Shown: positions 45,280-52,688 of the stretch, piece after piece
Layout: every line of letters starts with the position of its first letter
Position numbering within the stretch: position 1 is the stretch's first letter
Translations under genes and position numbers: made by a program
The notes under the pieces: generated by a model
The model's input: the letters and a program-made list of their open reading frames with translations, nothing else
Told to the model about the DNA's origin: nothing
Database searches by the model: none
Assembly (NCBI RefSeq): GCF_002723975.1
Contig: NZ_BEWO01000011.1
Location: 1-64,000 of the forward strand
From: Gluconobacter japonicus
GTDB taxonomy: Bacteria > Pseudomonadota > Alphaproteobacteria > Acetobacterales > Acetobacteraceae
Direction: 5' to 3'
Length of the DNA: 64,000 nucleotides

Positions 45280-47592
45280 TTAGCTGTTGTGACCGTTCAG
45301 TTCACGCAGCACGTCCGCCGGACGCATCGGAAGGTGACGCAGGCGCACACCGACGGCATTGAACACGGCATTGCCGATGGCAGGGGCAACAACCGTCACA
45401 CCCGGCTCACCAAGACCCGTAGGTTTCTCGGTGTTCTGGACGAACTCGATGTCCATCTCCGGCACGTCTGGAAGACGGACCGGAGTGTAGGTGTTGAGGT
45501 TGCTGTCCTTGATCGTACCATTGACGATCTCGGTGCCTTCAAACAGCGCCATGCTCAGACCCCAGAGGGCTGCACCCTCGGTCTGTGCCAGTGCGCCGCC
45601 CGGATCAACGATCGTGCCCGCATCCAGAACCAGCCAGAGCTTCTGGCAGGTAATCACGCCGGTCTTGCGATCAACGTGAACCTGAGCCGCACCAGCCGTC
45701 CAGGTCGGCATACCGCGCTCCTGACCGAAGCTGGTCGCGATGCCGATGGCCGTGTCTGCCGGAAGCTGCGTCTTGCCGTAGTTGATCTTCTCGGCAAGGC
45801 GCTGAAGAGCAGCAGCCTGACGCTTGGCCCCGCCGACGGCATTTGGCGCATCGCCTGCGTTACGGCCTGTGCCCGTGAACATGGACAGGCGGAACTCCAG
45901 CGGGTCCTGCTTGGTCTGATGAGCAATTTCATCAAGAAAGGACTCAAGCGCCCATGGCGTCCAGCCCGCAGACACTGAACGGAGCCAACCTGGACGGAAG
46001 GTCTTGTTGGCCAGATCGTTCGTGATGGCGCGAACGCGGGTCGGACCGGTTTCGTACCAGTGATCCGCACCGGCAATGGCGAACTGATCGTAAGACTTGC
46101 CGTCTTCGCCCTTTGCCATGAAAGCAGGGGCCATGATGAGCGTCGGCCAGCCAGCGGTCGCAGCATAGTCCATCGCCGTGATCTTCTTCTGGTCTGCGTC
46201 GAGGGCGACGCGGATCGTCTGAAGGGACGGGGAGCGGATGGAGTCAAACGCCATATCGTCAGAGCGCGTCAGGATCAACTTGACGGGTGCGCCACCAATC
46301 TCTTTGGACGCCAGTGCCGCCGGGATGGAATAGTCACCGTTCAGACGACGACCAAATCCGCCACCGAGCAGATAGGTCCGCATGACGATCTGCTCTTCTG
46401 GTACCTGAAGCGCTTTGGAGAGCTGCGGCAGAACAAGGGACTGCCACTGGTTGCCGGTATGGATTTCCCACATGCCGTCAACATGACGGGCCACGGCATT
46501 GACCGGCTCAAGCTGGTAATGCGCAACGGAGGCACAGGTATAGCTGCGTTCGAAGCTGTGTGCCGGATGGGCCAGAGCTTCATCCACGCCTTTGTCGTTG
46601 AAGACGCGCGCCCCTGTGTTCGGGTCTGCAATCAGCTTGCGGCCGTGTTCGATAATGTCTGCTTCCGAGACATTGATCGTCGGGCCGGGATTCCACTGAA
46701 CCTTCAGAACGTCCGCAGCCTTGATGGCGGCCGGATAGGTCTTGGCCAGAGCCACAACCCAGCCCGGCACGATACCGGACGGATCATCCAGAACAACATA
46801 GCGAAGGAAGCCGGGGATCTTCTTGGCTTCGCTGTCATCGACGGACTGCACCTTAGCGGCATAACGCGTTGGCGGCATCTTGGGGCGGCCATAAACCATC
46901 CCTTCGAGCTTCACGTCGATGCCGTAGATGGCCTTGCCCGTCGTCTTGTCTGGAATATCCAGAGCGGGAACCGGCTTGCTGATCAGGCGGCGTTCGCTGG
47001 CAGGCTTGAGTGGCAGCTTGGCCATCTCATCCGCCGTGAAGCTCCGCGTTGGCTTGGCTTTGGAGACGATCTCGCCGTAGGAAATGCTCTTGCCGCCAGC
47101 CGTGAGCGTGCTGTTGCGGGCAACGCATTTGTCTGGCGTGGTGCCGAGCAGCTTTGCGCCTTCTTCCAGCATGATCGTACGGGCTGCGGCGCCGGCCTGA
47201 CGGAACGTGTCCCACGTATCCCAAACAGACCAGGAACCGCCGGTCACGAACTTGCCAGCCCATTTCGGGGCGGTGTCCACTTCCGTGATTTTGATGTGAT
47301 CCCAGTCGGCTTCCATTTCGTCCGCAATGATACGGGCGAGGGCGGTTCCGACGTGCTGCCCCATCTCGGCACGGACGACATTGACATTGATGGAGCCGTC
47401 CGGCGCGATGGCGCACCACATGTTCGGCTCAAATGCGGCTTCCGGCAGCATGGCAGACGGATAGGTCTGGGACGCTTCGGCCTTGCGGGCGAAGCCGAAC
47501 ATCAGACCGGCTCCGGCGGCCGTCATCAGGAAGCTGCGGCGTGAAAGACGGGCCTTGTCCGACTTGCGGGCAATCTGCTCGATTTTAGCCAT
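45280..47592 (-). CDS. Molybdopterin-binding large subunit of membrane-bound aldehyde dehydrogenase
   Basis: The 770-residue protein belongs to the xanthine dehydrogenase/aldehyde oxidase superfamily (isoquinoline 1-oxidoreductase beta type). A twin-arginine signal SRRSFLM at residues 17-23 sends it to the periplasm folded. The C-terminal GLGEPGVTVVAPAIGNAV holds the catalytic Glu of the molybdenum hydroxylases. In acetic acid bacteria this subunit, with an Fe-S protein and a cytochrome c, forms the AldFGH-type aldehyde dehydrogenase that oxidises acetaldehyde. Its start overlaps the end of the 2Fe-2S gene by 8 bases. The exact aldehyde is not certain from sequence. Confidence 0.9.
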   Translation of the reverse strand: MAKIEQIARKSDKARLSRRSFLMTAAGAGLMFGFARKAEASQTYPSAMLPEAAFEPNMWCAIAPDGSINVNVVRAEMGQHVGTALARIIADEMEADWDHIKITEVDTAPKWAGKFVTGGSWSVWDTWDTFRQAGAAARTIMLEEGAKLLGTTPDKCVARNSTLTAGGKSISYGEIVSKAKPTRSFTADEMAKLPLKPASERRLISKPVPALDIPDKTTGKAIYGIDVKLEGMVYGRPKMPPTRYAAKVQSVDDSEAKKIPGFLRYVVLDDPSGIVPGWVVALAKTYPAAIKAADVLKVQWNPGPTINVSEADIIEHGRKLIADPNTGARVFNDKGVDEALAHPAHSFERSYTCASVAHYQLEPVNAVARHVDGMWEIHTGNQWQSLVLPQLSKALQVPEEQIVMRTYLLGGGFGRRLNGDYSIPAALASKEIGGAPVKLILTRSDDMAFDSIRSPSLQTIRVALDADQKKITAMDYAATAGWPTLIMAPAFMAKGEDGKSYDQFAIAGADHWYETGPTRVRAITNDLANKTFRPGWLRSVSAGWTPWALESFLDEIAHQTKQDPLEFRLSMFTGTGRNAGDAPNAVGGAKRQAAALQRLAEKINYGKTQLPADTAIGIATSFGQERGMPTWTAGAAQVHVDRKTGVITCQKLWLVLDAGTIVDPGGALAQTEGAALWGLSMALFEGTEIVNGTIKDSNLNTYTPVRLPDVPEMDIEFVQNTEKPTGLGEPGVTVVAPAIGNAVFNAVGVRLRHLPMRPADVLRELNGHNS

Positions 47593-48061
47593 TGTTGGCG
47601 CCTCCCTGCTGTGCGGCAGCCGCTTCCTTGATGGCCTTGCGAATGCGGATATAGGTCATGCAGCGGCAAAGGCTGCCCCCCATGACACCGTCAATCTCGG
47701 CATCCGTTGGGTTCGGATAGTCTTTCAGAAGGCTCGCAGCCTGCATGATCTGGCCGGACTGGCAGTATCCGCACTGCGGCACCTGCTGGTCACGCCAGGC
47801 GACCTGCACGACATGATTGCCTTCCGGGTCAAGGCCTTCAATCGTTGTGATTGAAGCGCCTTCGATGGAAGACAGCGCCGTGATGCAGGAGCGCGTGGCG
47901 CGCCCGCCCACATGCACGGTGCAGGCACCGCATTCACCGATACCGCAACCGAACTTGGTGCCGGTCAGGTTCAGTTCGTCACGCAGGACCCACAGCAGGG
48001 GTGTATCATCCGGTGCATCGACCGAAACGGGTTGTCCGTTGAGTTCAAATTTCGTCGTCAT
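47585..48061 (-). CDS. 2Fe-2S subunit of the aldehyde dehydrogenase
   Basis: The 158-residue protein has the two clusters of the xanthine oxidase family: the plant-type cluster with Cys39, Cys44, Cys47 and Cys59, and the second with Cys97, Cys100, Cys132 and Cys134. It passes electrons from the molybdopterin centre to the cytochrome c. It has no signal peptide, so it must be carried across the membrane with the TAT-signal large subunit. It overlaps the large-subunit gene, and the cytochrome gene ends 26 bases upstream, giving order cyt c, Fe-S, Mo on the minus strand. Confidence 0.92.
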   Translation of the reverse strand: MTTKFELNGQPVSVDAPDDTPLLWVLRDELNLTGTKFGCGIGECGACTVHVGGRATRSCITALSSIEGASITTIEGLDPEGNHVVQVAWRDQQVPQCGYCQSGQIMQAASLLKDYPNPTDAEIDGVMGGSLCRCMTYIRIRKAIKEAAAAQQGGANNG

Positions 48062-48087
48062 CTTCGTGCTTCCCTGTCCTGCCCGGA

Positions 48088-49422
48088 TCAGTGCGAGGCG
48101 TTAACGGGCGGTGCGGACAGTGTGGCGCGGGCTTCCGCGGCCTTCTTTTCCAGATCCGTCCAGGGGGGGAGGGTGGTGCGGGTGCGGCGCAGATACGCGG
48201 CGATGCGGGCCATGTCATGGTCCGAAAGGGCCGTGTAGAAGCTCGGCATGGCAATATGATCCTGACCTTCGGCAGCTCCGATGCCATGCAGCATCACCTG
48301 GAAGAGATTGTTCGGCTCATCCAGCCACAGTGCATTGTTCAGAGCCAGTTCCGGGCGGCCGGAAACAGGCTTCGGGCCCGAATTGTAATGGCAGGCGCCA
48401 CAGGCACCCTGATAGAGTCGGGCATCCGCATCCAGCGTCTGCGGACCGACCAGATCCTTGCCAGACATCTGCATGGCACGGGCAATCGCGGCTTCATCAC
48501 CGTGAACGCGCTGATCAGCCTTGGCGATGTCAGCATAATAATGAGCAATGGCGTGCACATCTTCTTCCGGAATTTTGGACAGGAAGCGATGCGGCACGGG
48601 AGACATCGGGCCAGCCGCAGAGCCATGCAGCGGGGCAACGCCGAAGCGCAGGTACTGGAAGAATTCATCTTCCGTCCAGACAACTGGCGTCGGGTTATGG
48701 TCATTCAGCGGCGGTGCGATCCAGCCATCAATGACGGCACCGTCATAGGCATGGCTCGTCTTTTCCGCACCGAGAAGGTTGCGTGGCGTATGGCAGGCGC
48801 CGCAATGGGCATTGCCTTCAGCCAGATAGGCACCCCGGTTCCACTGTGCGTCATGCTTCGGGTCGTTCTGATAGCGGCCCGGCGTGAAGAACAGGAGCTT
48901 CCAGAAGCCCTGACCGATCAGGCGAATGTTGATCGGGAAGGGGACCGTGTTGTCACGCGGTTTCAGATGCACGGCTGGACGGGTCATCAGATACGCATAC
49001 AGGTCCGAGACGTCCTGGTCGTTGACCTTTGTGAAGTGGTCGAACGGGAAGGCCGGATAAAGCTGCGAGCCATCGCGGGCGATGCCCTTGTTCATGGCGC
49101 GCTTGAACGCTTCCAGAGACCAGTTGCCGATACCCCATTCCGGGTCAGGCGTGATGTTGGATGAGAAGATGTCACCGAACGGGGTGGCCATCTTGAAGTC
49201 ACCAGCCAGTTCGGGGCCGGGCTTGCCATCGACGCGGGTGTGACACTCCGCGCAGTATCCACCAGCCGCGACGATTTCGCCACGCTTGATGGCGTCCGCG
49301 GAAAAGGACGATGCAGAAGGGGGGGAGATGGGGGAAATTGCAGGATACCAAGCATAAGCGAGGAACCCGAGACCGCCCACCGCACCGAGGCCCACAATAC
49401 TGGCGGCTATCCGTTTGAGCAT
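48088..49422 (-). CDS. Triheme cytochrome c subunit of the aldehyde dehydrogenase
   Basis: The 444-residue protein begins with a hydrophobic anchor (AASIVGLGAVGGLGFLAYAW) and contains three c-type heme motifs: CAECH (57-61), CGACH near residue 208, and CGACH near residue 345. Three hemes and this length match the cytochrome subunits of membrane alcohol and aldehyde dehydrogenases of acetic acid bacteria, which feed ubiquinone. It is the first gene of the operon. About 430 bases of leader separate it from the divergent ABC transporter genes. Confidence 0.92.
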   Translation of the reverse strand: MLKRIAASIVGLGAVGGLGFLAYAWYPAISPISPPSASSFSADAIKRGEIVAAGGYCAECHTRVDGKPGPELAGDFKMATPFGDIFSSNITPDPEWGIGNWSLEAFKRAMNKGIARDGSQLYPAFPFDHFTKVNDQDVSDLYAYLMTRPAVHLKPRDNTVPFPINIRLIGQGFWKLLFFTPGRYQNDPKHDAQWNRGAYLAEGNAHCGACHTPRNLLGAEKTSHAYDGAVIDGWIAPPLNDHNPTPVVWTEDEFFQYLRFGVAPLHGSAAGPMSPVPHRFLSKIPEEDVHAIAHYYADIAKADQRVHGDEAAIARAMQMSGKDLVGPQTLDADARLYQGACGACHYNSGPKPVSGRPELALNNALWLDEPNNLFQVMLHGIGAAEGQDHIAMPSFYTALSDHDMARIAAYLRRTRTTLPPWTDLEKKAAEARATLSAPPVNASH

Positions 49423-49849
49423 TCTTGTACTGTCCCGGCACTGTTTTCAGAACTGCCGTCCACGTTGTGACGGATGATTGCCCCTCAATATGGCACACGC
49501 CACAGAAATGGAAGATTGAGATAACTCAAAATTCATCTGGATTGATGTTGTCATGCAGTTTTCATGGAGGAGGGGCTTCAATGTCACACATATTCAAAAA
49601 TCTTTCAGTCAAATCCATGCAGGGATGCGTCAATATTCAGATTTATAAATAGGTATTTTATTGGTCCTATATGGTTCCATCACTGTCTAGGCACTCTGAA
49701 AAAACGATTCGGTCTGAATGAATATTCTGTCACCGAGTGCCAAAAAGAAGATATGTTTCAATTCAGGCTGAGAGTCCTGTCGCAAGGAGAAGAGGCCGGC
49801 CCAGTTTCCGATCCCCCCTGACAAGGGGTAGGATGGGGAGATATCTCGC
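49423..49849. other. 427-base intergenic region with structured RNA-like leader before the ABC genes
   Basis: I see no convincing gene. From left to right there is TTGAG-ATAA-CTCAA (49516-49529), a GGCACTC/GAGTGCC stem (49690-49696 with 49735-49741), a GGCTGAGAG segment (about 49769-49777), TCCT/AGGA, and an ATCCCCCC / GGGG-GGAT hairpin (49811-49834) just before the GGGGAG ribosome site. Short open frames in the region lack codon character and ribosome sites. It may contain an unrecognised regulatory RNA. Confidence 0.55.
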
Positions 49850-50872
49850 GTGAAAGGGCGCCTCATTTCCATTCGTCCGGCCTTTATTCGCAGTCTTTCG
49901 ATCGCAGTGCTTGTTCTGGCAGTCCTATTGGGCTTGTGCTGGGGACGGTATCCCCTGTCTCCTTCACGTGTGGCGGTCGTTCTCGGCAGACTGCTGCATG
50001 TGTGCGGCGGGTCTGACCCCATTGCAGATGCTGTCATCTGGCAGGTGCGCCTTCCGCGTGTTCTGGCTGGATTTCTGGTTGGAAGTGCTTTGTCCTGCGG
50101 TGGAGCAACGTTTCAGGCCGTTCTGCGAAATCCGCTCGTCTCGCCAGATATTCTTGGTGTTCTGAGTGGATCGGCGTTTGGGGCTGCTCTGGTGATCGTG
50201 ATGGGCGGTTCGCCCGTTCTGATTCAGCTTGGGGCATTCTGTGGTGGCCTGGCAGCGGTGAGTGCCGGTCTCTCCATTTCCCGCTTGTTACCGCAGGGGG
50301 GGCTGCTGACACTGTTAATGGGCGGTTTGATTGCCAATGCAGTCTTCACCGCTCTGCTGTCCCTTGTGAAATATACGGCTGATCCGATGGATCAGTTGCC
50401 CGCTGTTGTGAACTGGCTTCTGGGCACGTTGTCCCAGACGGGCTGGACGGAACTCTCCTGGCTGACAGTCCCGGTTCTTGCTCTGGTCACGGTCCTGATT
50501 CTTTTGTCTCCGTTGCTGGATGTTCTGTCTCTGGGGGATGACGAGGCTCGAAGTCTTGGTGTGTGCGTTCAGTTCATGCGCCCGGTGATCATCCTTCTGG
50601 CAACGCTGGTCTGTGCCATGACGATTTCCATGGCGGGGATTATCGGCTGGGTTGGGCTTCTGGTGCCGCATGTGGCGCGGATGCTGGCAGGGGCGGAGCA
50701 TCGGAACATGATGCCGGTCTGCGCGCTTCTTGGAGCCGCAGGGCTTATTCTGGCCGATACTGTTGCCCGCTCCCTGACCTCGGGAGAAGTGCCGCTCGGG
50801 ATCATGACTGAGCTTTTTGGCGCTCTGGCTTTTGTGCTGGTGCTGCGACGCCTGCGGGGAGAAGGCGTATGA
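49850..50872 (+). CDS. FecCD-type ABC transporter permease (iron-siderophore/cobalamin type)
   Basis: The 340-residue permease has about ten hydrophobic helices and the FecCD family segments RLPRVLAGFLVGSALSCGGATFQ, GGLIANAVFT and GWVGLLVPHVARML. Such proteins carry siderophores, heme or cobalamin through the inner membrane. It starts with GTG preceded by GGGGAG. The ATPase gene overlaps its stop (ATGA), and the binding protein gene follows. The substrate class (Fe3+ complex or B12) is not decided by sequence. A TonB-dependent receptor gene is not in the window. Confidence 0.9.
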   Translation: MKGRLISIRPAFIRSLSIAVLVLAVLLGLCWGRYPLSPSRVAVVLGRLLHVCGGSDPIADAVIWQVRLPRVLAGFLVGSALSCGGATFQAVLRNPLVSPDILGVLSGSAFGAALVIVMGGSPVLIQLGAFCGGLAAVSAGLSISRLLPQGGLLTLLMGGLIANAVFTALLSLVKYTADPMDQLPAVVNWLLGTLSQTGWTELSWLTVPVLALVTVLILLSPLLDVLSLGDDEARSLGVCVQFMRPVIILLATLVCAMTISMAGIIGWVGLLVPHVARMLAGAEHRNMMPVCALLGAAGLILADTVARSLTSGEVPLGIMTELFGALAFVLVLRRLRGEGV

Positions 50873-51651
50873 CGGAGGTGTTCCTGTCCTGTGAGGCTGT
50901 CACGTTGAAGCGTCTCGGACGCCCGGCTGTGCTTGACGGAATTACGCTGACGTTTTGTCGTGGAGAACTGGTTGGACTGCTGGGCCTGAATGGCGCGGGG
51001 AAAAGTACGCTTCTGCGTATTCTGATGGGATTGCTGAAGCCGACATCCGGTACGGTTCATCTGGAGGGGGAGCTGCTGTCGTCTTTTCGTTCAACGGATG
51101 TGGCGCGGCGACTGGCGTATGTGCCGCAGGGCCATGCGGCGGTTTTTCCCTACACGGTGCGGCGGATGGTTGAGCTTGGACGTGTTCCGCATCACGGCAT
51201 TGCCGGACGGTTGGGGCCAGACGATCAGCGGAAAGTCGATGCTGCGCTGGAGCGGCTGGGCCTGTGTGGCTTGGCGGATCGACCGGTGACGGAGCTGTCT
51301 GGCGGAGAACGGCAACGCGTTGTTCTGGCGCGGGCTTTGGCGCAGGAAGCCGTCGGGCTGCTGCTTGATGAGCCGATGACAGGTCTGGATTATGGTCATC
51401 AGGTCAGGTTGATGGGATTGCTGGCAGAGTTGGCGTCAGAGGGACATCTCGTGTTTCTGACGTCGCACCGGCCGGAAGAGTTTTTTGCGTCTGGAAGTCG
51501 TGCGCTTGTTCTGGATGGGGGCCATATCGTTGCGGATGGTCCGCCTGAGCAGATTGTGACGGCAGAACGGATGTCCCGCCTTTACGGTGTGCCGCTGGCG
51601 CAGATCGATCATGCCGGGAAACGGTTTTTCCACCATGAGGAGAATACATGA
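50869..51651 (+). CDS. ABC transporter ATP-binding protein (FecE/BtuD/HmuV type)
   Basis: The 260-residue ATPase powers the import. The Walker A is GLNGAGKST, the signature is LSGGERQRV, Walker B is LLLDEPMTGLD, and the switch His is in TSHRPEE. The coupling segment matches the FecE/BtuD subfamily. Its start overlaps the permease stop and its stop overlaps the binding-protein start (ATGATG), which suggests tight coupling of all three genes. Confidence 0.93.
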   Translation: MTEVFLSCEAVTLKRLGRPAVLDGITLTFCRGELVGLLGLNGAGKSTLLRILMGLLKPTSGTVHLEGELLSSFRSTDVARRLAYVPQGHAAVFPYTVRRMVELGRVPHHGIAGRLGPDDQRKVDAALERLGLCGLADRPVTELSGGERQRVVLARALAQEAVGLLLDEPMTGLDYGHQVRLMGLLAELASEGHLVFLTSHRPEEFFASGSRALVLDGGHIVADGPPEQIVTAERMSRLYGVPLAQIDHAGKRFFHHEENT

Positions 51652-52604
51652 TGACACTGTCTCGACTGTTCGGGGGGCTTCTGAGCCTCTCCCTCATGGC
51701 GACAACAGCTTACGCAGCTCCCCCGACCCGGCTTGTGGAAGGATGGTACGCGCATAATGCGACGCTCATCATGCTGGGGGCGCAGGATCACATCGTGGCA
51801 ACCGTGGCCAAGCCCTCGATCATGCCCTGGATGTTTAAACTGGTGCCGTCTCTCTCAAAGGCTCAACCTCTGGAGCCCGGCAATCTGAACGGTGAAGAGC
51901 TGCTGCGTCTTGATCCGGATCTGGTGTTCGTGACGGCATCCGGTCATTCGGCTGATGCGCTTGCAAAGGTGGGGCTGCATGTCGTGCCTGAAGGATTTGA
52001 TCGTTTCGTCGGTCTTCTGGAGTGTGTGGACGGAACGGCGACCCTGCTTCAGACGCCTCTGGCCACCAAGCGGGCGCAGGCTTATCGCGTTGCATTTCTG
52101 AAAGCAGTCTCGCAGGCTGCCACCAATCCGCAAGGCCCGCGCGTTCTCCATATTGAATCGCTCAAACCGCTGCATGTGGATGGCGATCAGAGCATCATAG
52201 ACCAGTGGATCCGGTCTGCGGGGGGCCGGAATGCCGCTATTGGCGTTCATGGAAACAAGCAGCCGGTCTCTGTGGAGCAGATCCTGTCCTGGAATCCGGA
52301 CATTATTATAGTTGGTGCCAATGCGGGTGATCCGGCGCAGCTTGCCAGTGATGGCGTGTGGTCCCAGCTTGCAGCCGTGAAGGCGGGGCGTGTCTATCGC
52401 AATCCGGCCGGAATTTTTCCATGGGACCGGTATAGCCCTGAACTGCTTCTGCAGGTTGATTGGGCGCGACAGATTGTTCAGACCGGTCATGTGGATGAGG
52501 CCGGAATGATCACGAAAATGCAGGACTTTTACCGTCAGTTCTATGGCATTACGCTACGGGCCGCGGATGCAAAACGGATGCTTGCGGCCCTGCCGCCGGA
52601 ATGA
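51648..52604 (+). CDS. Periplasmic substrate-binding protein of the iron/cobalamin-type ABC importer
   Basis: The 318-residue protein has a signal peptide (LSLMATTAYAAP) and a COG0614-like helical-hinge fold: RLDPDLVFVTASGHSADALAKVG, then a long helix, and SWNPDIIIVGANAG. These proteins deliver siderophore, heme or B12 to the permease. The two start codons at 51648 and 51651 are adjacent. No lipobox Cys is evident. The identity of the ligand is open: B12 would suit an organism with a B12-dependent metE switch, but no cobalamin riboswitch was found upstream of this operon. Confidence 0.88.
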   Translation: MMTLSRLFGGLLSLSLMATTAYAAPPTRLVEGWYAHNATLIMLGAQDHIVATVAKPSIMPWMFKLVPSLSKAQPLEPGNLNGEELLRLDPDLVFVTASGHSADALAKVGLHVVPEGFDRFVGLLECVDGTATLLQTPLATKRAQAYRVAFLKAVSQAATNPQGPRVLHIESLKPLHVDGDQSIIDQWIRSAGGRNAAIGVHGNKQPVSVEQILSWNPDIIIVGANAGDPAQLASDGVWSQLAAVKAGRVYRNPAGIFPWDRYSPELLLQVDWARQIVQTGHVDEAGMITKMQDFYRQFYGITLRAADAKRMLAALPPE

Positions 52605-52688
52605 AAACGGTAAAAAACACTCAAAAAGATTGCTGATTCGATCAGAATCGTTTCAGATATTGATTCGAAACTGCAAGGAAACTCTCGG

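Noticed and set aside
46060-47544. 494-codon open frame on the plus strand
   Set aside because: It lies opposite the molybdopterin subunit of the aldehyde dehydrogenase, which is clearly coding. The peptide is Arg/His-rich and unlike any family.
49564-49821. Small open frame of 85 codons before the ABC permease
   Set aside because: A GGAGG-like stretch precedes it by chance, but the peptide has no signal, membrane or family features, and it covers the structured leader. I treat it as noncoding, though a leader peptide cannot be fully excluded.
49680-49840. TPP riboswitch candidate in the ABC leader
   Set aside because: GAGTGCC and GGCTGAGAG resemble the first half of the TPP motif, but the required second half (AACCTGAT... 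and the closing GGGA) is absent, so no TPP riboswitch is called.
49423-49849. Cobalamin riboswitch before the ABC transporter
   Set aside because: The conserved GCCACTG and CGCAACTGT blocks that are obvious before metE are not found here.
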